Shown here piece by piece: positions 35,674 through 44,856 of a DNA stretch of 64,000 bases (positions within the stretch are counted from its first letter, which is position 1; each line of letters begins with the position of its first letter). The notes beneath the pieces are model-generated. The model saw only the letters and a list, made by a program, of their open reading frames with translations. It made no database searches and was not told where the DNA came from. The position numbers and the translations under genes are program-made. This DNA comes from Alphaproteobacteria bacterium. Its GTDB lineage: Bacteria > Pseudomonadota > Alphaproteobacteria > TMED109. The DNA is taken from positions 1 to 64,000 of the forward strand of contig JAJDZX010000008.1 in assembly GCA_022824395.1 (NCBI GenBank). Reading direction: 5' to 3'.

Positions 35674-37611
35674 GTGAAGAACGCCGGTTACACAGCCTCC
35701 AGCATCGAAATCCTCAAGGGCCTCGAGGCCGTCCGAAAACATCCCGGCATGTACGTGGGCGGGACCGGCGAGACGGCCATGCACCACCTCGCCGCCGAGA
35801 TCCTCGACAATGCGATCGACGAGGCCCTCGCAGGGCACGCCAGCCAGATCAGCGTCACGCTCGAGACCGGCAACGTCCTGACCATCAGCGATGACGGTCG
35901 GGGAATTCCCGTGGAACCGCATCCGGAAATGCCCGAGATGACGGGGGTCGAGGTCGCGAGCACGCTCCTGCACGCCGGCGGCAAGTTCGGGGAAACAGCG
36001 TACCGGACGTCGGGCGGGCTCCATGGAGTGGGCCTCTCCGTAGTCAACGCCCTCTCCTCGGAACTGATGGTCGAGGTGGCGCGGAACGGCGCGCGCTGGA
36101 GCCAGTCCTACCGCCGCGGGGTCCCCCAGGGGCCGCTGGCGGAAATCGGGAAGGTAAGCCGGCGCACCGGCACCCGGGTCCGCTTCACGCCCGACCGCGA
36201 CATTTTCGAGGCTGGCACCGTGCTGCAGCCGTCCCTGCTCTTCGCCATGGCCCGGGACAAGGCGCGCCTCGTGTCGTCGGTCACGATCATGTGGCGGTGC
36301 GATCCCCTGCTGATCGAGGCGGACACCGACGTGCCGGCCTCCACGCTGCTCCACTTTCCGGGCGGGTTGCGCGAGGCGATCGAGGAAGGCACCGGCGGCG
36401 CTCCGACCATCACGGCCGAACTTTTCGCAGGGAACACGGACCTGTCGGCGGGCGGTCGCGTCGAATGGGCGGTCGCCTGGCCGGAGCGCGGGGACGGGGC
36501 TGTCCAGAGCTGGTGCAACACCATCCCGACCCCGCAGGGCGGCACGCACGAGGCGGGGCTGCGCGCGGCGCTCACCCGCGGCACCCGCTCGTACGGTGAT
36601 CTCGTCAAGCACAAGCGCGCCGGCGACATCACGGCGGAGGACGTCTGCGGGGCCGCCCGCATGGCGCTGTCCGTCTTCATCAGCGCGCCGCAGTTTCAGG
36701 GCCAGACCAAGGAGAAGCTCACCACGACGGCCACCCGCCAGCACGTGGAAAGCGCGGTGCGGAATGCCTTCGAGCACTGGCTCGCAAACGATCCGAAGAC
36801 CGCAAACACGCTCCTGGAGCACTGCGTCGAGCGATTGGAGGAGCGTCTGCGGCGCAAGCAGGACAAGCACCTCCCGCGCGCGACCCCGGCGCGGCGGCTG
36901 CGACTGCCGGGCAAGCTCGCCGACTGCACCCGCACGTCGGCCGAAGGCACCGAACTCTTCATCGTCGAGGGCGATTCCGCCGGGGGTTCCGCCAAGCAGG
37001 CCCGCTCGCGCGAGACCCAGGCGGTGCTCGCGCTCAGGGGCAAGATCCTCAACGTCGCGAGCGCCAGCGCCGACAAGCTCCGCAACAACCAGGAGCTCAG
37101 CAACTTGGTCCGGGCCCTGGGCTGCGGCACCGGCGAATCGTGCGATCTTGGACAACTCCGGTACGACCGCGTTATCATCATGACGGACGCCGATGTGGAC
37201 GGCGCCCATATCGCCTCCCTGCTTCTCACGTTCTTTTTTTCCGAAATGCGCCCGCTCGTGGAAGAGGGTCGCCTGTATCTCGCCCAGCCGCCGCTCTACC
37301 GCATCGCGCAGGCAGGCAACACGCGATACGCACGTGACGATGATCACCGAAACGAATTGCTCAAGGACGTCTTTAATGCATCAAAGAAAGTCGACATCAG
37401 CCGCTTCAAGGGCCTCGGCGAAATGCCCGCCGCCCAGTTGCGGAGCACCACCATGGATCCGGAAGTGCGAACGTTGATCCAGGTGAAGCTCCCCAGCGAC
37501 GAGTGGGAAAGCGCCGGTGTACTGGTCCGGGACGTCATGGGACGGAACCCGGAGAAGCGCCTTGCCTACATCCGCGCCCGGGCTCCGCAAGCCGTGGGCC
37601 TCGACCTTTGA
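35674..37611 (+). CDS. parE: DNA topoisomerase IV subunit B
   Basis: A 645-residue ATPase subunit of topoisomerase IV, which unlinks daughter chromosomes. The GHKL ATPase site shows EILDN (42-46) and DDGRGIP (73-79), with GGLHGVG downstream. The TOPRIM domain carries EGDSAGG (430-436), KQARSRETQAVLALRGK and DADVDGAHI (about 504). The pattern AKQARSRETQ with no insertion, and the length, favour ParE over GyrB. The GTG 35674 start has GAAGG upstream. Its stop overlaps the helicase gene. Confidence 0.95.
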   Translation: MKNAGYTASSIEILKGLEAVRKHPGMYVGGTGETAMHHLAAEILDNAIDEALAGHASQISVTLETGNVLTISDDGRGIPVEPHPEMPEMTGVEVASTLLHAGGKFGETAYRTSGGLHGVGLSVVNALSSELMVEVARNGARWSQSYRRGVPQGPLAEIGKVSRRTGTRVRFTPDRDIFEAGTVLQPSLLFAMARDKARLVSSVTIMWRCDPLLIEADTDVPASTLLHFPGGLREAIEEGTGGAPTITAELFAGNTDLSAGGRVEWAVAWPERGDGAVQSWCNTIPTPQGGTHEAGLRAALTRGTRSYGDLVKHKRAGDITAEDVCGAARMALSVFISAPQFQGQTKEKLTTTATRQHVESAVRNAFEHWLANDPKTANTLLEHCVERLEERLRRKQDKHLPRATPARRLRLPGKLADCTRTSAEGTELFIVEGDSAGGSAKQARSRETQAVLALRGKILNVASASADKLRNNQELSNLVRALGCGTGESCDLGQLRYDRVIIMTDADVDGAHIASLLLTFFFSEMRPLVEEGRLYLAQPPLYRIAQAGNTRYARDDDHRNELLKDVFNASKKVDISRFKGLGEMPAAQLRSTTMDPEVRTLIQVKLPSDEWESAGVLVRDVMGRNPEKRLAYIRARAPQAVGLDL

Positions 37612-39188
37612 GTAGCGAGCCCGGCGCGATCACCTCGTTTGATCAATTCCGGCTCGCCGAGCCGGTCCAGCGGGCGGTTCGCGACGCCCGTTTCACGATC
37701 CCGACACCGGTCCAGCAGGCGGCGATCCCGCTGGCGCTGGAGCGCCGGGACATCCTGGCCACGGCGCAGACCGGCACCGGCAAGACCGCGGCGTTCACGC
37801 TCCCGATGATCGACCGGTTGGCGGGCGGGCGCGCCCGGGCGCGGATGCCCCGCGCGCTGATCCTCGAACCCGTGCGGGAATTGGCCCTCCAGGTCCAGGA
37901 ACAGGTGAACCTCTTCTCCGCGCACGTGAACCTGTCGTCGGAGCTCTTCATCGGCGGCGTCAACATCGGCCCCCAGATCCGGCGTGCAGCGCAGCCGGTC
38001 GACATCATGATCGCGACCCCCGGCCGCCTGCTGGACCTGTTCGACCGCGGCGCGCTGCTGCTGATCGGCGTGGAAATCCTGGTCATCGACGAAGCCGACC
38101 GCATGCTCGACATGGGCTTCATCCCCGACATCGAGAGCATCGTCGCCAAGCTGCCCGTGCGGCGGCAGACCATGATGTTGTCGGCGACCATGCCGCCCGA
38201 GATCGGGCGGATCGCCAAGCGCTTCCTGCAGCGGCCTGCCCGCGTCTCCGTGGCGCCCCCGGCGGCGACGACCGAGTTGGTGGACCAGTCCGTCATCCAC
38301 TGCCGGGCCAGCGACAAGGATCGGACCCTCCGGACCCTGCTGGGGAGCCCGGCGGTCGAATCGGCGCTGGTGTTCTGCAACCGCAAGCGGACGGTCGACG
38401 AGCTGGTGGCGACCCTGCGCCGGGAACGGGTGGCCGTCGAACCGCTCCACGGCGACATGCCGCAGCCGGTCCGTCTCAAGACCATGGAGGCATTCCGGGC
38501 CGGCGGCATCCGCATCCTGGTGGCCACGGACGTGGCCGGGCGCGGGCTCGACGTGCAGGGGATCAGCCACGTCTTCAACTACGACGTGCCGACCCAGCCG
38601 GAAGACTACGTGCACCACATCGGGCGCACCGGGCGCGCCGGCAATCCCGGCACCTCCATCACGCTGGCGGCGGCGGGCGAGCGTGAACATCTCGAGGCCA
38701 TCGAGAAACTGATCAACCTGAAGATCCGGGTGCGGTCCGTGAATGACGATGCGGTTCCCGCGACCGCGCCGGCGGCCGACGCCAGGCCACCCGCGAAGGT
38801 CGCCCGCCGTCCCGAGCGTGCGGTCGCCGCGCCCGACGCAGGCGGCACCGACCACCCGCTTGCGCACATCCTCGCGCCCGCTCCCACCCGCCGCCGGACC
38901 CCGGTTCCGCGACGGCACCGCAACGGCGTCGCCGCCCCCCCGAAGCGCACGGCGACGTGGAGCGAGACCCTAGGCCACGCCCGCCGGCAGCATGAGGAAG
39001 CCGACGACGCGCCGGCCAAGCGTCGGCCGGCCGCGAAAAACCACCGCCGGGGGAAGGCGCCATCGGCCGCTGACGAACGCCCGGACGCGCGGCCGCGTGG
39101 CCCGCGATCCTCCCGGAGTCCCAAGTTCTTCACGGATTCCGACGACGTCCCGGCGTTTCTCCGGCCCCCCGCCCCCCAGAGCGAATAG
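37608..39188 (+). CDS. DEAD-box RNA helicase, RhlE-like
   Basis: A 526-residue helicase. Motifs in order: Q motif IPTPVQ, I AQTGTGKT (53-60), Ib TPGRLLD, II DEAD (161-164), III SAT, V ATDVAGRGLD and VI HIGRTGRAG. Motif Ia reads PVREL where PTREL is normal. From about residue 380 the tail is long, basic and low in order, with an Arg/Ala/Pro-rich RNA-binding character. The start TTG 37608 overlaps the parE stop (TTGA); an earlier frame is open within parE. Likely role: ribosome assembly or mRNA turnover. Confidence 0.92.
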   Translation: MSSEPGAITSFDQFRLAEPVQRAVRDARFTIPTPVQQAAIPLALERRDILATAQTGTGKTAAFTLPMIDRLAGGRARARMPRALILEPVRELALQVQEQVNLFSAHVNLSSELFIGGVNIGPQIRRAAQPVDIMIATPGRLLDLFDRGALLLIGVEILVIDEADRMLDMGFIPDIESIVAKLPVRRQTMMLSATMPPEIGRIAKRFLQRPARVSVAPPAATTELVDQSVIHCRASDKDRTLRTLLGSPAVESALVFCNRKRTVDELVATLRRERVAVEPLHGDMPQPVRLKTMEAFRAGGIRILVATDVAGRGLDVQGISHVFNYDVPTQPEDYVHHIGRTGRAGNPGTSITLAAAGEREHLEAIEKLINLKIRVRSVNDDAVPATAPAADARPPAKVARRPERAVAAPDAGGTDHPLAHILAPAPTRRRTPVPRRHRNGVAAPPKRTATWSETLGHARRQHEEADDAPAKRRPAAKNHRRGKAPSAADERPDARPRGPRSSRSPKFFTDSDDVPAFLRPPAPQSE

Positions 39189-39193
39189 CCGTC

Positions 39194-40528
39194 ATGCCCG
39201 GAGCACCCGAGACGATCCTGACCGGGGGCACCGTCGTCACCCCGGACGGTCTGCACCGGGCCGACATCGCCATCCGGGACGGCCTGATCACCGCCGTCGG
39301 GCGCGAAGCGCGCGGCGGGCAGGAGATCGACGTCACCGGGCTCACCGTGCTGCCGGGCGTCATCGACAGCCAGGTGCACTTCCGGGAGCCCGGGTTCGAA
39401 CACAAGGAAAATCTCGAATCGGGCACCCGGGCCGCCGTGCTGGGCGGCGTGTGCTCCGTGTTCGAAATGCCCAACACGTTGCCTCCCACGACCAGCGCGG
39501 CCGCGTTCGACGACAAGCTGCGCCGTGCCCGGGGACGCGCGTGGGCCGATCACGCCTTCTTCGTCGGCGCAAGCCACGACAACATCGACGACCTCGCCGA
39601 GCTCGAGCGCCTGCCCGGATGCTCAGGCGTGAAGATCTTCATGGGAAGCTCGACCGGGACCCTGCTGGTGCCGGACGATCCGTCGCTCGCCCGCGTCCTG
39701 GCCTCGGGCACCCGCCGCTGCGCCATCCACGCGGAGGACCAGGACCGCCTGGACGAGCTGAAGGCGCTGGTGCGCGACGGCGCCAGCGTCGAGATGCATC
39801 CGCAGGTGCGGGATCCGGCTGCAGCCCTCATGGCCACCCGGCGCATCCTGGATCTCGCCCGGGCAGCCGGCCGCCCGGTCCACGTTCTCCACATCTCGAC
39901 GGCGGACGAACTCCCGCTGCTGGCCGCCGCGAAAGACATCTCGACCGCCGAGACCACGCCCAATCACCTGACCCTGACGGCCCCGCAGTGCTACGTGGAA
40001 CTCGGCACCCGCGCCCAAATGAACCCGCCGGTCCGGGACAAGTCCCACCAGGACGCCTTGTGGGAACAGGGGATCCGCGGGGGCGTGATCGACGTGATCG
40101 GCTCCGATCATGCGCCGCACACGCTCGAGGAAAAGGCCCTGCCCTACCCTGAGAGTCCGGCGGGCATGCCCGGGACGCAGACCCTGCTGCCCGTCATGCT
40201 GGATCATGTGCACCACGGGCGCCTGACCCTCGAGCGGCTGGCCGACCTGGCTTCCGCGACGCCCGCGCGCATCTACGGCGCGCGCAGGAAGGGTGCCGTG
40301 GCGGTCGGCCACGACGCGGACCTCACCATTGTTGATCTCCATGCCGAACGGACGATCCGCAACGACTGGATCGCCTCGCCGGCAGGCTGGACCCCGTTCG
40401 ACGGCAAGACCGTGCGGGGCTGGCCGATCATGACCATGATCCGCGGGCGCCTCGCGATGCGCGAGGACGAGGTGCTGGGAACGCCCATGGGTCGACCCGT
40501 GACCTTTGCAACGGATATCGATGGTTAG
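39194..40528 (+). CDS. pyrC: Dihydroorotase
   Basis: A 444-residue zinc amidohydrolase of pyrimidine synthesis. The metal motif is DSQVHFREPGFEHKEN; the carbamylated Lys lies in GVKIFMGSSTGTLL; further His ligands are in CAIHAEDQDR and HVLHISTADE; the last Asp is in VIGSDHAPHT. The length suits class I dihydroorotase. No aspartate carbamoyltransferase gene is adjacent. Six bases after the helicase. Confidence 0.94.
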   Translation: MPGAPETILTGGTVVTPDGLHRADIAIRDGLITAVGREARGGQEIDVTGLTVLPGVIDSQVHFREPGFEHKENLESGTRAAVLGGVCSVFEMPNTLPPTTSAAAFDDKLRRARGRAWADHAFFVGASHDNIDDLAELERLPGCSGVKIFMGSSTGTLLVPDDPSLARVLASGTRRCAIHAEDQDRLDELKALVRDGASVEMHPQVRDPAAALMATRRILDLARAAGRPVHVLHISTADELPLLAAAKDISTAETTPNHLTLTAPQCYVELGTRAQMNPPVRDKSHQDALWEQGIRGGVIDVIGSDHAPHTLEEKALPYPESPAGMPGTQTLLPVMLDHVHHGRLTLERLADLASATPARIYGARRKGAVAVGHDADLTIVDLHAERTIRNDWIASPAGWTPFDGKTVRGWPIMTMIRGRLAMREDEVLGTPMGRPVTFATDIDG

Positions 40529-41120
40529 CTGCCGGCGGCTGATCGCGGCCGCCGCCGTGGCACTGGCCCCGATCGCCGCCGCCGACACCCCGAACCTTCC
40601 CGACGACCTGATCCGGCGTTCCCTGGTCCTCGACATCGATTCCGGCGAACTCGGCCTCTTCCGGATCGAGCCCCGCCACCCGGGTCCGTTTCAGGCGTTC
40701 ACCCGCATCGACGTGGCGGCGCTCGAGAATTCGGTCGCGGATCCGGGGCAGTGGGTCCTCGACCGGGTCGCTGCCGAGACCGCCGCCATCGCCGAGGCCG
40801 CGCTCGTCATGTTCGATCCGGACAACCCGTATGCAGGGGCGCGAATCAACGACATCGATCCCACGCCGGAATCCGTGCATGCCACGCTGGAGCTGGTCGC
40901 CGAACAACCCCATCACTTTTGCGACGGCCCCACCGAGTCGTACAATGACACCGGCCTGATCGTGGAGGTCGACTGCTCCTTCTGGCTCGGGGGCACCAGC
41001 AGTCATCTCCTCGTCCGTCTGCAGCAGGCCGGCACGTCCTGGTACGTCGTCATGGCCCGGGCGCAGAACAGCCGCCGGTACCGCCAGCTCCACACGATCG
41101 CGGATTCACTTCACTTCTAG
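40521..41120 (+). CDS. Secreted hypothetical protein
   Basis: A 199-residue protein from ATG 40521, overlapping the pyrC stop by 8 bases. Residues 1-21 form a signal peptide, [17 protein letters not shown]. The mature part is rich in acidic residues and Ala, has two cysteines (HFCDGP and VDCSFW), and ends [14 protein letters not shown] do not recognise a family. Likely periplasmic. Confidence 0.65.
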   Translation: MVSCRRLIAAAAVALAPIAAADTPNLPDDLIRRSLVLDIDSGELGLFRIEPRHPGPFQAFTRIDVAALENSVADPGQWVLDRVAAETAAIAEAALVMFDPDNPYAGARINDIDPTPESVHATLELVAEQPHHFCDGPTESYNDTGLIVEVDCSFWLGGTSSHLLVRLQQAGTSWYVVMARAQNSRRYRQLHTIADSLHF

Positions 41121-41134
41121 GAGACTCTCGACCG

Positions 41135-42358
41135 ATGACCGCCACCGCCTCCGCCGCCTCGATGACCGTTCCGGCCGCCCCCAAACCCGCGTTCGACTGG
41201 GCCGATCCGCTGCTGCTGGACGATCAGCTCACGTCCGAAGAACGGATGATGCGCGATTCGGTGCGCGAATACGCCCAGGACAAGCTGATGGCGCGCGTGC
41301 AGCAGAGCTTCCGCGACGAGAGTTTTGACCGCGAGATCTACCAGGAATACGCCCGTCTCGGCCTCCTGGGCGCGACCCTCGAGGGGTACGGGTGCGCCGG
41401 GGTCGGCTGGGTGACGTACGGGCTGGTCGCCCGGGAGATCGAACGCGTCGATTCCGGTTACCGCTCCGCTCTCAGCGTGCAGTCAAGCCTCGTCATGCCG
41501 GCGATTCACCGGTTCGGATCCGAGGAACTCAAGCGCAAGTACCTCCCCAAGCTGCGGGACGCCGAGCTGATCGCGTGTTTCGGGCTGACCGAGCCCGACC
41601 ACGGATCGGATCCGGGAAGTATGTTGACGCGGGCCCGCAAGGTCGAGGGCGGCTGGCTGCTCTCCGGCGCCAAGAACTGGATCACGAACGCCCCGATCGC
41701 CGACCTGTTCCTGATCTGGGCCAAGGACGACGAAGGCGTCATCGGCGGGTTCGTCTTCGAGCGCGACGCCAAGGGCAACCTGGCGACGCCCAAGATCGAG
41801 GGGAAGGTCGCGTTCCGCACCTCCAGCACCGGGATGGTGCAGATGGACGAGGTGTTCGTGCCGGACGCGAACCGCCTGCCCCACGCCCGGGGCCTGAAGG
41901 GGCCATTCTCGTCGCTCAACAGCGCCCGCTACGGAATCTCCTGGGGCTGCCTCGGCGCCGCGGAGACGTGCTGGCACGCGGCAAGGACCTACGCGCTCGA
42001 ACGCCAGCAGTTCGGGCGGCCCATCGGCTCCTACCAGCTGGTCCAGAAGAAGCTGGCCGACATGCAGACCGAAATCGCCATCGGCCTGCAGGCGGCGTTG
42101 CGGGTCGGGCGGCTGAAGGAGGCTGGCCGGTTCACGCCCGAAATGCTGTCGCTGATCAAGCGCAACAATGCCGGCAAGGCGCTCGACATCGCCCGGCAGG
42201 CGCGCGACATCCACGGCGGGAACGGCATCGTCGACGAGTACCACGTCATCCGCCACGTCGTGAACCTCGAGGCGGTCAACACCTACGAAGGCACCCACGA
42301 CATCCACGCGCTGGTGCTCGGCCGCACGCAGACGGGGATTCAGGCCTTCAGTCACTAG
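41135..42358 (+). CDS. gcdH: Glutaryl-CoA dehydrogenase
   Basis: A 407-residue acyl-CoA dehydrogenase that oxidises and decarboxylates glutaryl-CoA to crotonyl-CoA in lysine, tryptophan and aromatic catabolism. The flavin-binding region includes [16 protein letters not shown] and [16 protein letters not shown]. The catalytic Glu is 385 in [16 protein letters not shown], the ending typical of this enzyme. AGGAG lies upstream. Electrons would go to EtfAB, encoded 17 kb on. Converges with the next gene, overlapping by 4 bases. Confidence 0.93.
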   Translation: MTATASAASMTVPAAPKPAFDWADPLLLDDQLTSEERMMRDSVREYAQDKLMARVQQSFRDESFDREIYQEYARLGLLGATLEGYGCAGVGWVTYGLVAREIERVDSGYRSALSVQSSLVMPAIHRFGSEELKRKYLPKLRDAELIACFGLTEPDHGSDPGSMLTRARKVEGGWLLSGAKNWITNAPIADLFLIWAKDDEGVIGGFVFERDAKGNLATPKIEGKVAFRTSSTGMVQMDEVFVPDANRLPHARGLKGPFSSLNSARYGISWGCLGAAETCWHAARTYALERQQFGRPIGSYQLVQKKLADMQTEIAIGLQAALRVGRLKEAGRFTPEMLSLIKRNNAGKALDIARQARDIHGGNGIVDEYHVIRHVVNLEAVNTYEGTHDIHALVLGRTQTGIQAFSH

Positions 42359-43257
42359 GCCCGGCCGGGCCCGCTGCGCGCCTCGATGAGGCGGATCACG
42401 GCGGCGTAGTCGAGCCCGCCGCCGCCGCCCTCGACGAATTCCCCGTAGAGCCCCTGCGCCAGCGACCCGAGCGGCGTCGCGGTGCCCGTCTCCGCCGCCG
42501 CTTCCTGCGCCAGCGTGAGATCCTTCAGCATCATGGCGGCCGCGAAGCCGGGCTTGAAGTCGCGGTTGGCCGAGGACGTCTCGACGATGCCCGGGACCGG
42601 CAGGTGGTGCAGCATCGCCCAGCTGCAGCCCGAAGCGGCCGACGAGATCGCGAACAGCGTCTCCGGCTTGAGCCCGAGGCGCTCGCCGAGCGTGAACGCC
42701 TCGGCGAGTCCGATCATGGAAATCCCGAGCAGCATGTTGTTGCAGGCCTTCGCCGCCTGCCCCGCCCCGGGGCCGCCGGCCAGCACGGCCTTGTTTCCCA
42801 TGGCGTCGAACAGCGGCCGGGCCGCCTCGAAGCCGTCCGCGTCCCCGCCCACCATGAACGTCAGCGTCGCGTTCTCGGCGCCCGTCACCCCGCCGGATAC
42901 GGGAGCATCAAGCATCTGATGGCCATCGACCCCGGCCCGGGCCGCAAGCTCGCGGGCAGTGGCCACGTCGATGGTGGAGGCGTCGATCAGCAAGGTCGCC
43001 CCTGGCAGCGCCGCCAGCACGCCGTCGGGCCCCGTGTAGACATCGTCCACGTGCTGCCCGGCCGGCAGCATCGTGATCACGGCTTCGGCCCCGCGACAGG
43101 CCGCGGCCGCGGTTGGCGCGGACTGCACGCCAAGCGCGGTGGCCCGTTCCACGGCCGGCGCCGCCAGATCGAAGCCACGCACCTGGTGACCCGCCGATAC
43201 CAGGTTGGCAGCCATCGGCCCACCCATGTTGCCGAGCCCGATGAACGCAATCCGCAT
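42355..43257 (-). CDS. 3-hydroxyisobutyrate dehydrogenase-like (beta-hydroxyacid dehydrogenase)
   Basis: A 300-residue protein with the beta-hydroxyacid dehydrogenase signature: [20 protein letters not shown] at the N-terminus, [20 protein letters not shown] around residue 120 and catalytic Lys in [13 protein letters not shown]. The family takes in 3-hydroxyisobutyrate and tartronate-semialdehyde reductases; the closest fit is MmsB. GGAGG precedes ATG 43257. Alone on its strand; the link to the convergent glutaryl-CoA dehydrogenase is not shown. Confidence 0.88.
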   Translation of the reverse strand: MRIAFIGLGNMGGPMAANLVSAGHQVRGFDLAAPAVERATALGVQSAPTAAAACRGAEAVITMLPAGQHVDDVYTGPDGVLAALPGATLLIDASTIDVATARELAARAGVDGHQMLDAPVSGGVTGAENATLTFMVGGDADGFEAARPLFDAMGNKAVLAGGPGAGQAAKACNNMLLGISMIGLAEAFTLGERLGLKPETLFAISSAASGCSWAMLHHLPVPGIVETSSANRDFKPGFAAAMMLKDLTLAQEAAAETGTATPLGSLAQGLYGEFVEGGGGGLDYAAVIRLIEARSGPGRA

Positions 43258-43348
43258 ACGTATCCTCCGCAGTACCCGTGCTGACCTCATCCCAAGCGCG
43301 AGTGTCGGCCCGATTGTACGGAAGGCGCCCGCCCGGTGGAGACCGTCT

Positions 43349-44329
43349 CTACCGGCGGCGCAGGATTCGCCGGACGACAGCCGGCGGTGCAGTCATGGTT
43401 TCGCGGTAGAACACATAGAGCCCGCTTCCCGCGATCAGCGACATCCCGACCGCCGCCGTGGCGTCGGGCCAGTCGCCCCACACCAGTAGCCCCCACAGCA
43501 GCGAGAGGGGCAGCGCCGAGTACTCGAACGGCGCCACTACGGCGGGCTGGGCCACCCGGTACGCCTGCGACAGGAAGTAGGTGCCCGCCCCGATCAGCAC
43601 GCCGCACGCGAACAGCAGGGCCAGCTCCGTGGGCCCTGGCCAGCTCCACGCCCTCAGCAGGAATTGCAGGCTCGGGTGATCCGAGTGGGCGAACCGGCCG
43701 TCGCCGATTCCCAGCCCGACGCCCAAGCTCGCGACGGCAAAGGCGAGATGCACGTAGAGCGCCATCGACGACGCCCGGTCGGTCGTCCCCAGCCGGCGCG
43801 TGACGATCTGCAGCAGGGCGTACGCCATGGCCGCGCCCACGGGAAACAGCGCGGCAAGCTCCAGCGTCTCGCGGCCGGGCCGCAGCATGATGACCATCCC
43901 CACCATCCCGGTCAGGACCGCGACCCAGCGCCGCGTCCCCACCCGGTCCCCCAGCAGGACGACCGAAAACACCGTGATGAACAGGGGCGCGACGAAGAAC
44001 ACGGCCGTGGCCTCGGCCAGCGGCAAGCTGGCCACGCCCATGAAGAAGCACATGTTGGCCGCGATGAACAGGAGGCCCCGGATCAAGTGGAGGGCCGGAC
44101 GGCGGGTCCGGAGCAGGCGCAGCCCGCCCTCGAGCTGCACGATCACGAGCGTGATGACGATGGCGGTAACCGACCGGGCGAAGGTGATCTCGTGGAGCGC
44201 GAACGTGGGACTCAGCCACTTGACCACGGCATCCTGGAGTGTGAGCGCCACGACACCGCCGAAGATGCAGAGAATCCCGATTTGGACCTGGCGGGCCGAC
44301 GACGATGCGGGACGCGGTTCAGCTGGCAA
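43349..44329 (-). CDS. EamA/DMT-family transporter
   Basis: A 326-residue inner-membrane protein with about ten helices arranged as two EamA repeats. The first repeat begins GILCIFGGVVALTLQDAVVK and the second at VGAAMAYALLQIVTRRLG. The C-terminal end is basic, as usual. TTG 44329 starts the frame, just before MPAEPRP. Family members export amino acids or other metabolites. Substrate unknown. It is divergent from ccmF across a 527-base spacer. Confidence 0.85.
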   Translation of the reverse strand: MPAEPRPASSSARQVQIGILCIFGGVVALTLQDAVVKWLSPTFALHEITFARSVTAIVITLVIVQLEGGLRLLRTRRPALHLIRGLLFIAANMCFFMGVASLPLAEATAVFFVAPLFITVFSVVLLGDRVGTRRWVAVLTGMVGMVIMLRPGRETLELAALFPVGAAMAYALLQIVTRRLGTTDRASSMALYVHLAFAVASLGVGLGIGDGRFAHSDHPSLQFLLRAWSWPGPTELALLFACGVLIGAGTYFLSQAYRVAQPAVVAPFEYSALPLSLLWGLLVWGDWPDATAAVGMSLIAGSGLYVFYRETMTAPPAVVRRILRRR

Positions 44330-44856
44330 CTTGCTACTCCAGTCAACATCGGCTCATGCCGCGGGCGACATCCTTGCCGTCATCACGCGGTGCGGCATCC
44401 CGACATCGGCTCCCGCCGTCTACACGAACGGGCAGGCGATTGCGAACGACGCCACCTCGGCACGCCGTCGGAGCCCGAAGCGTGAGCGTCCCGCCAGCTA
44501 CCGCCTTCCGGCCCCCTGCCGCCGGGACCGGCCCGCCGCTCGTTCCCGCCGGCCATCCTCGTGGGGGGTCCCGTGACGCCCTATCTCGCACAGACGTCTG
44601 TCCGCCACGGCCGGAACGGTTTAAGGTGCGGCACGCGATCCACGGTTGTCGGCCGATCCCGGCCTTCACGCCTCCCGTGCATGCCACAACCGGGCATGCC
44701 GTACCTGTGAGTCCTGCGGGTGTTCCTCATGACGGCACGAACTCGCGACATCGTGAGCCACGCGATACCCGGCATGCTGCCGCCGCCAACCGCACGGCCG
44801 GTCCACGCCGGAACTGCCGATCTCGCCGGCAGGCCTGATCCGGGACCGGACCACCG
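44330..44856. other. Spacer between divergent genes
   Basis: About 527 bases. No reading frame gives a recognisable product, though the sense frame of 177 codons exists and is rich in Arg, Pro and Thr. Promoters for the transporter and for ccmFGHI should lie here; I see no clear -35/-10 pair. Confidence 0.45.

Noticed and set aside
37228-37240. Run of T near 37231, considered as a terminator
   Set aside because: It lies inside parE, coding for part of the LLTFFFSEM segment, with no stem before it.
41392-43284. Plus-strand frame of 630 codons across gcdH and the opposite dehydrogenase
   Set aside because: It runs out of frame through one gene and antisense through the next, with no recognised domain.
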